A stretch of DNA of 64,000 bases from Rosenbergiella nectarea (GTDB lineage: Bacteria > Pseudomonadota > Gammaproteobacteria > Enterobacterales > Enterobacteriaceae). Position numbers and translations under genes: made by a program. The stretch lies in NCBI RefSeq assembly GCF_900111105.1, contig NZ_FOGC01000001.1, positions 62,001 to 126,000 of the forward strand, given 5' to 3'. Below, one piece after another: positions 12,201 through 19,935 of this stretch. Numbering within the stretch: position 1 is the stretch's first letter; each line of letters opens with the position of its first letter. Under the pieces are notes generated by a model that worked only from the letters and a program-made list of their open reading frames with translations, had not been told where the DNA came from and ran no database searches.

Positions 12201-13702
12201 GGACGACTGCTCAGTACGGCAAAGGGAGTATCGTCACCCATTGATCCGACAGCTTCTTGTCCATTTTCACCCAGCACACGAATGACGGTATCCAACTCTT
12301 CACTGCTGTAGCCGAACTGTTTTTGCCATGTGGCGAGCTGCGTATCATCAAGCTGACGTTTCCCCACTTGGTCTTCAGGAAGCTCTTCAAAAGGAACCAA
12401 GCGTTTAACGTTTTTCTCCATCCACGTTTTGTAAGGATGGCGACTTTTCAGGTCATTATCGGTTTCTGCTGAGTGGAGGATACGGCCATTACGGGTATCA
12501 ATCACCATTAACTCGCCTGGACCAACCCGGCCTTTCTCGACCACTTCATCGGGTTGATAATCCCAAATACCGACTTCGGAGGCGCAGGTGATTAACTTAT
12601 CCTTAGTGATTACGTAGCGTGCCGGACGCAACCCGTTACGATCAAGGTTACAGGCAGCATAGCGACCATCTGACATCACAATCCCCGCCGGTCCATCCCA
12701 AGGCTCCATATGCATAGAGTTGAAATCGAAGAAGGCACGTAAATCGGGGTCCATATCGGGGTTATTCTGCCAGGCTGGCGGAACCAGTAAACGCATGGCA
12801 CGGACCAAGTCCATCCCGCCGTTTAAGAATAGCTCTAGCATATTATCCATTGAACTTGAATCTGAGCCGGTTTCATTCACAAACGGAGCAATAGTCTGCA
12901 GATCAGGGATCAATGGCGTATTAAATTTGTAAGCACGGGCTCTTGCCCACTGGCGGTTACCCGCAATGGTATTAATTTCACCGTTATGGGCCATATAACG
13001 AAAAGGCTGAGCCAGCGGCCAGCGTGGAACGGTATTGGTCGAGAAACGTTGGTGAAACAGACAGATAGAGGATTCTAAGCGCAAGTCAGCCAAATCGAGA
13101 TAGAATCTCGGTAAGTCGGCAGGCATGCATAAGCCTTTATAGATGTTAACTTGATTAGAGAAGCTACAAATATAGAATTCAGTGTCACCTAACGCCTCGA
13201 CACGTTTTTCGATACGACGGCGTGCCATATATAGGCGACGTTCCATATCACGTGGACGCCAACCCGCAGGAGCATTAATAAAAAGTTGCTCAATAACGGG
13301 GAGGGACGATAGAGCGACTTCGCCGAGTACATCGCGATTGATCGGCACTTCGCGCCAACCGACGACAGAGAGCGTTTCACGTAAGACTTCTTCTTCGATG
13401 ATTTTACGCGAAATCGCCGCTTTTTCAGGATCGTTATTCAGGAACAGCATCCCAACGCTGTAGTTACGCGCCAGGCCCCACCCTTGCGTTTCCGCAATAT
13501 ATCTAAAGAAGCGATCGGGTTTTTGCAGCAAGAGTCCGCAACCATCACCCGTTTTGCCATCCGCAAGAATTGCGCCACGGTGTTGCATACGTGCGAGACC
13601 ATGGATTGCCGTTCTGACAACTTTATGGCTGGGTTCACCCTCTATATGGGCAATAAGTCCGAAGCCACAGTTATCCTTCTCAAAGGATTTATCATACAAC
13701 AT
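9236..13702 (-). CDS. gltB: Glutamate synthase (NADPH) large subunit
   Basis: GltB carries the glutaminase and synthase sites of GOGAT, the high-affinity ammonia assimilation route. The 1488-residue protein begins MLYDKSFEKDNCGFG, where removal of the first 11 residues would expose the catalytic Cys12 as in the E. coli enzyme. It then shows the class II amidotransferase domain (HQRFSTNT), the FMN/synthase domain (GGTGASPLTSVKYAG), the iron-sulphur cysteines around CKYLRICHLNNC, and the GXGXG beta-helix. A GTG five codons upstream would place the GGAGG ribosome site inside the gene, so the ATG at 13700-13702 is preferred. Confidence 0.98.
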   Translation of the reverse strand: MLYDKSFEKDNCGFGLIAHIEGEPSHKVVRTAIHGLARMQHRGAILADGKTGDGCGLLLQKPDRFFRYIAETQGWGLARNYSVGMLFLNNDPEKAAISRKIIEEEVLRETLSVVGWREVPINRDVLGEVALSSLPVIEQLFINAPAGWRPRDMERRLYMARRRIEKRVEALGDTEFYICSFSNQVNIYKGLCMPADLPRFYLDLADLRLESSICLFHQRFSTNTVPRWPLAQPFRYMAHNGEINTIAGNRQWARARAYKFNTPLIPDLQTIAPFVNETGSDSSSMDNMLELFLNGGMDLVRAMRLLVPPAWQNNPDMDPDLRAFFDFNSMHMEPWDGPAGIVMSDGRYAACNLDRNGLRPARYVITKDKLITCASEVGIWDYQPDEVVEKGRVGPGELMVIDTRNGRILHSAETDNDLKSRHPYKTWMEKNVKRLVPFEELPEDQVGKRQLDDTQLATWQKQFGYSSEELDTVIRVLGENGQEAVGSMGDDTPFAVLSSRPRIIYDYFRQQFAQVTNPPIDPLRENHVMSLATCIGQEMNVFCEAEGQAHRVSFKSPILLYSDFSQLTQLDTQYYRADTIDCTFNPAEETLEAAIYRLNDQAEERVRSGTVLLVLSDRHITAERLPVPAPMIVGAVQARLVEKSLRCDANIIVETASARDPHHFAVLLGFGATAIYPWLAYETLAKMADCGIIDHDYRKAMLNYRNGINKGLYKIMSKMGISTVASYRCSKLFEAVGLHTDITKLCFQNVTSRIGGANFSDFEQDLVNLSKRAWLARKPLDQGGLLKYVHGGEYHAYNPDIVNSLQRAVESGDYADYLNYAQHVNNRPVATLRDLLALKPSEKVINIDEVEPATELFKRFDTAAMSIGALSPEAHEALAEAMNSIGGFSNSGEGGEDPARYGTNKVSRIKQVASGRFGVTPAYLVNADVIQIKVAQGAKPGEGGQLPGDKVTPYIARLRYSVPGVTLISPPPHHDIYSIEDLAQLIFDLKQVNPKAMISVKLVSEPGVGTIATGVAKAYADLITVAGYDGGTGASPLTSVKYAGCPWELGLVETQQALVANGLRHKIRLQIDGGLKTGLDIIKAAILGAESFGFGTGPMVALGCKYLRICHLNNCATGVATQDEKLRKNHYHGLPFKVTNYFEFIARETREIMASLGVSRLTDLIGRTDLLTALEGFTAKQQKLNLGPLLETATPVAGKALYCTESNPPFDKGTLNKALLEQALPYIETKQSKHFYFDVKNTDRSIGATLSGAIAQRYGDQGLASDPVQVHLTGTAGQSFGVWNAGGLEMILTGDANDYVGKGMAGGLLAIRPPIGSAFRSHEATIAGNTCLYGATGGKLFAAGRAGERFAVRNSGAITVVEGIGDNGCEYMTGGVVCVIGRTGVNFGAGMTGGFAYVLDEDGEFRKRVNSELVEVLDVATLPIHEEHLRGLITEHVQYTQSSRGEEILAQWSNWSEKFMLIKPKSSDVKALLGHRSRSAAELRVQAQ

Positions 13703-14147
13703 TGAGTCAACCTCCACGGGCTCTGCGGCCCTTTTCTTCCAGCACTTTCTACAGGTAACGCTGCATGGGCTAGGGTAATGGTTAGGAGCGTAAATTCGCG
13801 TTAGCGCCTGTGACCTTGGCGGACCAAGATGATGATGTCAGCAGGGAACGTTTAATTACTGAAAAATTAAGCGGGGATACTGCCTTCCGCACAGATAGCT
13901 ACCAGTTGAATTCCAACTTATCGGGAATTATGACCGAGGTCAAATTGGTAAGGTAACAAATGTTTCATTGCTGATTTTATTGTATCATCATGATTATATT
14001 TGTTTTTTATCTTATTTTTATTCGTTTGCATTGTTATGGTGCAGTCGTTTTATGTGAGCTGTATCACTATGGTGCAGCCCGATTTCAAGCGTTGGATTCT
14101 GTTAGAGGGAGTAATGACAGTGATATATATCGTCTAGGTAGTGATAA
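13703..14147. other. Noncoding spacer upstream of gltB
   Basis: This 445-bp stretch lies between gltB and the small ORF upstream of arcB. E. coli has the radical-SAM gene yhcC in this interval; no coding frame resembling it is visible. The left part must hold the gltB promoter and leader; the right part is AT-rich. Two copies of ATGGTGCAG occur near 14034 and 14069. No specific regulator site could be supported. Confidence 0.5.
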
Positions 14148-14231
14148 ATGAATTTTTTAACTATTTTTATCAATACAATTTTTTTTATTTTTCTCCTTGC
14201 ACGAATTGCGCGGTGGAGTAAAAAAAGATGA
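14148..14231 (+). CDS. Candidate 27-residue membrane protein upstream of arcB
   Basis: An ATG preceded by AGGT (nine bases away) opens a 27-codon frame ending at TGA 14229-14231. The product is a run of Phe, Ile and Leu (residues 3-18) followed by a basic tail, RIARWSKKR. This single hydrophobic helix with positive residues on one side is typical of bacterial small membrane proteins. An in-frame TAA lies directly before the ATG, so the start is fixed. I do not recognise the sequence. AT-rich DNA can produce such frames by chance, so this is unproven. Confidence 0.35.
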   Translation: MNFLTIFINTIFFIFLLARIARWSKKR

Positions 14232-14331
14232 ATGTAAATTCAAATGATTAGCATTTAAATCCATGTGCTAATCTTCTGCTTACCGCTTTATTTTTACGCT
14301 ATCATGTTCACTTCTCGACGATGGAGTGATT

Positions 14332-16659
14332 ATGAAACATATCCGCCTACTAGCGCAGTATTACGTTGATTTAATGGTCAAACTTGGCCTCGTTCGCTTT
14401 TCCCTTCTCCTGGCGTCTGCGTTAGTGGTATTGGCGATGATCGTGCAAATGGCGGTAACGCTTCTGCTACACGGTCATGTCGAATCGATTGATGTCGTGC
14501 GCTCCATATTCTTTGGGTTATTGATCACCCCTTGGGCTGTCTATTTTCTGTCCGTAGTCGTTGATCAACTTGAAGAGTCTCGTCAGCGCTTGGCGAGGTT
14601 AGTCGATAAATTAGAAGAGATGCGTGACCGTGACTTACAGCTTAATCAACAGATGCAACAAACCATTACGCAGCTCAACCAAGAAATTGCTGAGCGCTGC
14701 AATGCTGAGCAAGCACGTGAACGAGCGATCCTTAAACTCGAAGAAGAGATGGAAGGGCGGATCAAGGCGCAAACTGAGTTGGAGCAGCAATCCTCATTTC
14801 TGCGATCTTTTTTAGATGCCTCACCAGACCTGGTATTTTACCGCAATATCGATCGCCAATTTTCTGGGTGCAACCGTGCATTAGAGCTGTTAACCGGAAA
14901 AAGCGAACAGCAGCTTGTGGGGTTAACACCACAAGATGTCTACGAGGCGGAAGCGGCGGAGAAAATCCTCGCCACCGATGAAAAGGTTTTTCGCCACAAT
15001 ATCGCACTCACCTATGAGCAATGGTTACATTACCCTGATGGTAAAAAAGCCTGCTTTGAGGTGCGTAAGGTGCCTTACTACGACCGTATAGGGAAGCGTA
15101 ATGGCTTGATGGGCTTTGGCCGAGACATTACTGAGCGTAAGCGTTACCAAGAAGCGTTAGAAAATGCGAGTCGTGATAAAACGACCTTCATCTCGACCAT
15201 CAGCCATGAGCTGCGCACTCCCTTGAATGGCATTGTTGGATTAAGTCGGATCCTGTTAGATACTCAATTAGACTCTGAGCAGTTGAATTACTTAAAAACC
15301 ATCCATGTTTCTGCCATTACTTTAGGGAATATTTTTAACGACGTTATCGAGATGGACAAAATCGAACGTCAGAATATTAAACTGGATCGCCAATCGACCA
15401 ATTTTACAGATTTTATCGCTGATCTTGAAAATCTGACTGGGCTATTGGTCCAACCCAAAGGACTGCTATTCTCGATGCAGGCTGATGCCCCACTACCGCA
15501 AACCGTCCTGACGGATGGGACGCGTCTTCGCCAAATTTTATGGAATTTGATCAGCAATGCGGTCAAGTTCACAAAAGAAGGGGAAATCTCCATCCATGTC
15601 AGTTATCAGTCACAACATCTTACGTTTGCGGTTCAAGACTCGGGTATAGGTATCCCACAGTCTGAACAGGACAAAATCTTTGCCATGTATTATCAAGTAG
15701 AAGATGAGCACGGTGGTAAACCTGCAACCGGAACCGGGATAGGCCTGGCTGTGTCGGCTCGTATCGCCGAAGCCATGGGAGGGAGTCTCAGTGTGGAGAG
15801 TGAACCTCATCACGGAGCATGCTTTACGCTCGATGTCTGTGCCCCTGAGGTGGTTACCGAAGCTTCCGAGACGCAGGAGGAAGAAGAGTGGCTCCTACCG
15901 GCTTTGCATATATTACTTGTCGAGGATATTGAGCTAAATGTTGTGGTCGCCCGCTCAGTGCTTGAAAACTTAGGCTGTTCGATCGATGTTGCAATGACCG
16001 GACAAGAGGCGTTAGATCTGTTCGAGCCTGATGAGTTTGATATGGTGTTACTTGATATTCAATTACCGGATATGACGGGATTAGACGTCGCAAGAGCATT
16101 AAAAGAACGCTTTACTGCACAACAGCTTCCTCCCTTAGTTGCGTTGACCGCGAATGTGTTAAAGAACAAGAGCGAGTATCTCAACGCTGGACTCGATGGG
16201 GTATTAAGCAAGCCCCTTTCGGTTCCCGCCTTAACGGCAACCATTAAACAGTTTTGGGATCCTCAAGCGACAGAGGCTGCGGACCTCATCGTGCCGCTAA
16301 CGCCTGACCATTCGGGTAGGCTGGATACCGAAATGCTAGAGCAGTATTTGAGTTTAGTCGGACCTTCGCTCATTCACGATGGACTCACTATGTTCGAGAA
16401 AATGATGCCGGGCTATCTTGAGGCGCTGGATTCGAATATGTTAGCACGAGACCAAACCGAGATTGCTGAGCAGGGACATAAGATTAAGGGAGCGGCAGGA
16501 GCTATCGGTCTTAAACATCTGCAAAAGATTGCTCAACAGATACAGTCACCTGAATTACCGGCATGGTGGGACAATGTTCAAGATTGGGTAGACGAGCTAC
16601 ATAGCACTTGGCAGAACGATATTGCTGTGTTGAAAGAGTGGGTGAGTAGAAAGTCGTAG
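14332..16659 (+). CDS. arcB: Tripartite redox sensor kinase ArcB
   Basis: ArcB senses quinone redox state and phosphorylates ArcA under low oxygen. The 775-residue hybrid kinase has two membrane helices (about 20-45 and 57-77), a coiled coil, a PAS domain with the redox cysteines Cys180 and Cys241 retained, the HisKA site His292 (ISHELRTPLNG), the ATPase motifs DSGIGIP and GTGIGLAVS, a receiver Asp575 (VLLDIQLPD), and the HPt His716 (GHKIKGAAG). The ATG at 14332 follows GGAGTG; a GTG two codons earlier lies inside that site. The neighbours yhcC and elbB of E. coli are missing. Confidence 0.98.
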   Translation: MKHIRLLAQYYVDLMVKLGLVRFSLLLASALVVLAMIVQMAVTLLLHGHVESIDVVRSIFFGLLITPWAVYFLSVVVDQLEESRQRLARLVDKLEEMRDRDLQLNQQMQQTITQLNQEIAERCNAEQARERAILKLEEEMEGRIKAQTELEQQSSFLRSFLDASPDLVFYRNIDRQFSGCNRALELLTGKSEQQLVGLTPQDVYEAEAAEKILATDEKVFRHNIALTYEQWLHYPDGKKACFEVRKVPYYDRIGKRNGLMGFGRDITERKRYQEALENASRDKTTFISTISHELRTPLNGIVGLSRILLDTQLDSEQLNYLKTIHVSAITLGNIFNDVIEMDKIERQNIKLDRQSTNFTDFIADLENLTGLLVQPKGLLFSMQADAPLPQTVLTDGTRLRQILWNLISNAVKFTKEGEISIHVSYQSQHLTFAVQDSGIGIPQSEQDKIFAMYYQVEDEHGGKPATGTGIGLAVSARIAEAMGGSLSVESEPHHGACFTLDVCAPEVVTEASETQEEEEWLLPALHILLVEDIELNVVVARSVLENLGCSIDVAMTGQEALDLFEPDEFDMVLLDIQLPDMTGLDVARALKERFTAQQLPPLVALTANVLKNKSEYLNAGLDGVLSKPLSVPALTATIKQFWDPQATEAADLIVPLTPDHSGRLDTEMLEQYLSLVGPSLIHDGLTMFEKMMPGYLEALDSNMLARDQTEIAEQGHKIKGAAGAIGLKHLQKIAQQIQSPELPAWWDNVQDWVDELHSTWQNDIAVLKEWVSRKS

Positions 16660-16661
16660 AG

Positions 16662-16790
16662 AAAAATTACCCCGGATAAACCGGGGTGCGCGAAGATTGC
16701 GCCAACACCAGGGAAACTGAACCGAATAGCGAAAAAAATCATTCTTTTTTTGAGAGTAATCGCGTTGCTATTCAGTGGTATTGGGTACTG
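16662..16790 (-). ncRNA. arcZ: ArcZ small regulatory RNA
   Basis: Read on the minus strand, the 3' part contains TTTCCCTGGTGTTGGCGC, CGCGCACCCCGG and a CCCCGG-TTTAT-CCGGGG terminator hairpin with a T run, which match the conserved processed end of E. coli and Salmonella ArcZ. The seed region is therefore intact. The gene is convergent with arcB, as in E. coli. ArcZ is an Hfq-dependent sRNA that activates rpoS, represses flhDC and others, and feeds back on arcB. The 3' end is well supported; the 5' end near 16790 is estimated from family length, and the upstream half is not conserved enough to place it. Confidence 0.9.
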
Positions 16791-16799
16791 CCACTACTG

Positions 16800-17387
16800 T
16801 AACAAATAAATGGTACCGATTTCTAGAAGACATTAGCATAAGTAATGCATTTAATATCAAAGCGACCAAAAAAACGCCGATAACGCCTGTTAAGTTGATA
16901 CTCAAGCCTTGCTAATGCCTAATAACCTTATACTATCAAGGGATATACAGGGTAGGCAACCATTTTCCCAAAAGATTAGCTTATTTTTATCGGGGTAGAC
17001 CTTTTAATCTTCAGTAAATGATGGGTTTTGCTAATGCTTTAGGAGATTAAAAGGTTAAATTACTAAAATACAGTTTAATCTTCCTCATCTATGCGACCGA
17101 TGAGTAATCGCTAAAGAAAATTTAGCGCGGTATTTTTACCAGTAAGTTATCATTCTGTTAAGTTATAGTTTAGCAAATGAGAGCGATATTGGCGATGTCT
17201 AATTCAATATGATTAAATTTTATTCATAATTCACGGAGTCACTATCCTGCAGACCGATTCAAGATGAAAGACTGGAACCGTTTCCTTTTAACCTTGTTGT
17301 GAAAGTTGTTGAGATGGATACCTCTTAAAGGCGTGAATCTTTATAATAGGACGATTAGAAAGTGAAGATCTCCTGTTAGGGTGAACG
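16800..17387. other. AT-rich noncoding spacer between arcZ and mtgA
   Basis: No plausible gene is visible in about 590 bp. In E. coli this interval holds elbB. The stretch contains a perfect 12-bp inverted repeat, described separately, and the arcZ and mtgA promoter regions. I see no remnant of elbB. Confidence 0.55.
16999..17055. repeat. Perfect 12-bp inverted repeat
   Basis: ACCTTTTAATCT at 16999-17010 is the exact reverse complement of AGATTAAAAGGT at 17044-17055, with a 33-base loop. It lies in the noncoding stretch upstream of mtgA and has no T run, so a terminator is unlikely. It could be an operator, an RNA stem or a scar. Confidence 0.7.
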
Positions 17388-18116
17388 GTGACAATGAAAT
17401 CAAAACGCACAACAAGGCTCGGATCGATAAAGAAAGGCCTCTCAAAGATTCTTTTAGCCTGCATAGGCCTCTGGTTTCTCGCTGTCTTATTGTGGACTTT
17501 TCTTCCAGTCCCTTATTCTGCGGTAATGGTTGAGCGGCAAATCGGTGCCTGGGCGTCAGGTAACTTCTCATACCGTGCACATTCTGATTGGGTCGCTATG
17601 GACGAGATCTCTCCGTGGATGCCTCTCGCCGTGATTGCGTCGGAGGATCAACGTTTTCCTGAGCATTGGGGAATCGATTTTGGCGCTGTGAGCACGGCCC
17701 TCACGCAGCAAGGAGAGACTCATTTACGCGGGGCTTCGACGTTGTCACAGCAAACAGCCAAAAATATGTTCTTATGGGATGGGCGCAGTTGGGTACGTAA
17801 GGCAATTGAAGCGGTAATGACGCTTGGTATTGAAGCGATTTGGCGTAAAAAACGCATCCTGACTGTCTATCTTAACGTGGCGGAGTTTGGGCCAGGGATC
17901 TTCGGGGTGGAAGCCGCTTCGCAAGCCTATTTCCATAAGCCTGCTAAGCAACTAACTGAAGGGCAGGCAGCATTACTTGCAGCGGTATTACCTTCACCAC
18001 TACGCTACAAAGCGCAGGCTCCTTCGCGCTATATCCAAATGAGACAGCAATGGATAATGCGTCAAATGCGCCAACTGGGCGGGCAGCCTTTTTTAACACA
18101 GCATCACCTCTACTAA
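17388..18116 (+). CDS. mtgA: Monofunctional peptidoglycan glycosyltransferase MtgA
   Basis: MtgA polymerises lipid II into glycan strands at the inner membrane. The 242-residue product has an N-terminal membrane helix (about residues 18-40), then the family 51 glycosyltransferase motifs: the catalytic Glu in [28 protein letters not shown], and [20 protein letters not shown]. The GTG at 17388 lies six bases from AGGG and is preferred; an ATG two codons later is possible. It converges with npr with a gap of four bases, where E. coli has yrbL. Confidence 0.95.
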   Translation: MTMKSKRTTRLGSIKKGLSKILLACIGLWFLAVLLWTFLPVPYSAVMVERQIGAWASGNFSYRAHSDWVAMDEISPWMPLAVIASEDQRFPEHWGIDFGAVSTALTQQGETHLRGASTLSQQTAKNMFLWDGRSWVRKAIEAVMTLGIEAIWRKKRILTVYLNVAEFGPGIFGVEAASQAYFHKPAKQLTEGQAALLAAVLPSPLRYKAQAPSRYIQMRQQWIMRQMRQLGGQPFLTQHHLY

Positions 18117-18120
18117 CCCA

Positions 18121-18393
18121 TTACTCTTCGTCAAACCTTGAGGCGAAAAGTTCGACAACGGCCTGTAAGGCTTCAACTTCTTGCAGGCCGCTTGCTTCCA
18201 CCTCAATCTTGCCACCTTGGGCTGAGTCTAACATCAGTAAGGCAATAACGCTGTTCGCTTCAGCCTCGGTTCCCGCCTCATTTCTGAGTAGAACTTCAGC
18301 ATCGAAGCTCTGAACTAATTCAAACAGCTTCATTGCAGGGCGTGCATGCATTCCCAACTTATTTTGGATAGAAACAGTTTGTTTAACGGTCAT
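18121..18393 (-). CDS. ptsO: Nitrogen-PTS phosphocarrier NPr
   Basis: NPr is the HPr-like carrier passing phosphate from PtsP (EI-Ntr) to PtsN. The 90-residue protein begins [19 protein letters not shown] with the phosphorylated His16, and contains [19 protein letters not shown], as in E. coli NPr. The start overlaps the end of rapZ by 11 bp, indicating translational coupling; an open frame extending further upstream overlaps rapZ and is rejected. Confidence 0.97.
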   Translation of the reverse strand: MTVKQTVSIQNKLGMHARPAMKLFELVQSFDAEVLLRNEAGTEAEANSVIALLMLDSAQGGKIEVEASGLQEVEALQAVVELFASRFDEE

Positions 18394-19243
18394 GATTCTT
18401 CTTTTCCAAGGTACGATGTCGACGTTGAACATTCTTACCGCGAGAAGCAAAGTAATCTGCTAATTGCTCAGCAATATAGACGGAACGATGCTTTCCTCCG
18501 GTACAGCCGATTGCCACGGTAAGGTAGCTACGATTATTACGTTCCAGCATCGGCAACCATAATTCAAGATAGCTGCGCGTTTGATAGATGAACTGGTGAA
18601 CATCGGTATGACGTTCCAAAAACTGACAGACCGGGCGATCCCTCCCGGTCATCGGGCGGAGCTTTGCATCCCAGTGTGGATTGGGTAGAAACCTTACATC
18701 AAACACATAGTCTGCATCGACGGGTAAACCATACTTGAATCCAAAGGATTCGAAGACAATGGTAAGCTCTCGCTCTGGCTTACCCGAGAGCCGAGTACGT
18801 AACATCTCCGCCAGTTCATGCACGGACATTTCCGAGGTGTCGATCACCAGATCGGCGCGGGAACGCAAGGGTTCGAGTAGTTCAGACTCGTGTTGGATAG
18901 CATCTTCTAGCGAAAGATTTCTTGCGCTCAATGGATGTAGTCGGCGGGTGTCACTATAGCGACGGATTAACGTGTTGGTATTGGCATCAAAGAATAGAAG
19001 TTGAGGGGAGAATTCGACATCAAGCCGGTCCAATATGGCTTCAAAAAGCTGCGGGGACTCGGGCATATTTCTGATGTCGATACTTACCGCCGCTGATATC
19101 TCTCTCTTGGCTAAGGTAGCCGCAAGTTCCGGTAATAGCTCAACGGGGAGGTTATCGACACAATAGAACCCCATATCCTCTAGCGCGCGCAGCGCGACCG
19201 ATTTACCGGAGCCGGAACGACCGCTGACGATCATCAGTGCCAT
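18383..19243 (-). CDS. rapZ: RNase adaptor protein RapZ
   Basis: RapZ binds GlcN6P and the sRNAs GlmY/GlmZ and guides RNase E to cleave GlmZ, tuning glmS expression. The 286-residue protein has a Walker A motif GRSGSGKS (residues 8-15) and the RNA-binding C-terminal domain with [16 protein letters not shown]. It is embedded between ptsN and ptsO. Its pathway connects to glmM and murA, both encoded in this window. Confidence 0.97.
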   Translation of the reverse strand: MALMIVSGRSGSGKSVALRALEDMGFYCVDNLPVELLPELAATLAKREISAAVSIDIRNMPESPQLFEAILDRLDVEFSPQLLFFDANTNTLIRRYSDTRRLHPLSARNLSLEDAIQHESELLEPLRSRADLVIDTSEMSVHELAEMLRTRLSGKPERELTIVFESFGFKYGLPVDADYVFDVRFLPNPHWDAKLRPMTGRDRPVCQFLERHTDVHQFIYQTRSYLELWLPMLERNNRSYLTVAIGCTGGKHRSVYIAEQLADYFASRGKNVQRRHRTLEKKNHDR

Positions 19244-19293
19244 GACTTTATTTTCTCCTGCGAACCTTACGAGTCAGTCTGGGTTAAGGGTTA

Positions 19294-19776
19294 TCACTCT
19301 TCATCATCTTCATCGCCCATCAAAATTTGATAGAGCATCTCGTCGCTGTCGGCTTGGCGAAGTTGTCGGCAGACGGCTTTATTCGCTAAGCGTTTAGCGA
19401 TTAACGATAGGGTATGACGATGTATTTTGCATTGCCCAGCAGGCACCAATAACGCAAAAAGCAGATCGACGGGTTGGTTATCTACAGCATCAAAAGCAAT
19501 AGGGTGTTCGAGCTTAATAAAAACGCCGACTGAGCGTAACGTATCTTGCTCAAGCTTACCGTGAGGAATGGCTATCCCGCCGCCAATACCAGTGCTCCCC
19601 ATCTTTTCACGATTGAGAATCGTTTCAAATATAAGTTGATGAGGCAGATTAAGCTGGCCCGCCGCAATTTCGCTAATTATCTCTAACGCTCGTTTTTTAC
19701 TTTGGCAGTTAACATTACTGCGTGTGCAATCAAGCGTGAGCACATTACCTAATTCTAAAGGGAGGTCGCTATTCAT
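19294..19776 (-). CDS. ptsN: Nitrogen regulatory EIIA protein PtsN
   Basis: PtsN (EIIA-Ntr) is the terminal phosphoacceptor of the nitrogen PTS and regulates K+ transport and other targets. The 160-residue product contains NCQSKKRALEIISE, GSTGIGGGIAIPHGKLE with the phosphorylated His72, and LLFALLVPAG. A longer frame with an ATG at 19821 adds 15 residues; neither start has a strong ribosome site, and the shorter one fits the family. In E. coli hpf lies between rpoN and ptsN; here it does not. Confidence 0.95.
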   Translation of the reverse strand: MNSDLPLELGNVLTLDCTRSNVNCQSKKRALEIISEIAAGQLNLPHQLIFETILNREKMGSTGIGGGIAIPHGKLEQDTLRSVGVFIKLEHPIAFDAVDNQPVDLLFALLVPAGQCKIHRHTLSLIAKRLANKAVCRQLRQADSDEMLYQILMGDEDDEE

Positions 19777-19846
19777 AGTATTCACTTGCTGACGGTTTGA
19801 GGTTGAGTCAGACACATACACCGTGGTTAAGGACGATCATTGATTG

Positions 19847-19878
19847 GCCTGCATGGTAACAGAACACTTTATGCAGGC
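19847..19878 (-). repeat. Hairpin in the rpoN-ptsN spacer
   Basis: ATGCAGGC (19871-19878) and its exact complement GCCTGCAT (19847-19854) can pair across 16 bases. It occupies the short spacer where E. coli has hpf. Without a following T run it is more likely an RNA processing or stability element than a terminator. Confidence 0.6.
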
Positions 19879-19935
19879 AAATAATTTACATAGCTGAAAT
19901 CACTATGCGCTTTTTATTAACGTTGCGCAATATGC

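Noticed and set aside
19837..19854. Short minus-strand ATG-CAG-GCC-AAT reading M-Q-A-N, similar to the start of hpf (MQLN)
   Set aside because: It lies inside an 8-bp hairpin, has no ribosome site, and meets a stop after five codons. The match of three residues is too little to call a pseudogene.
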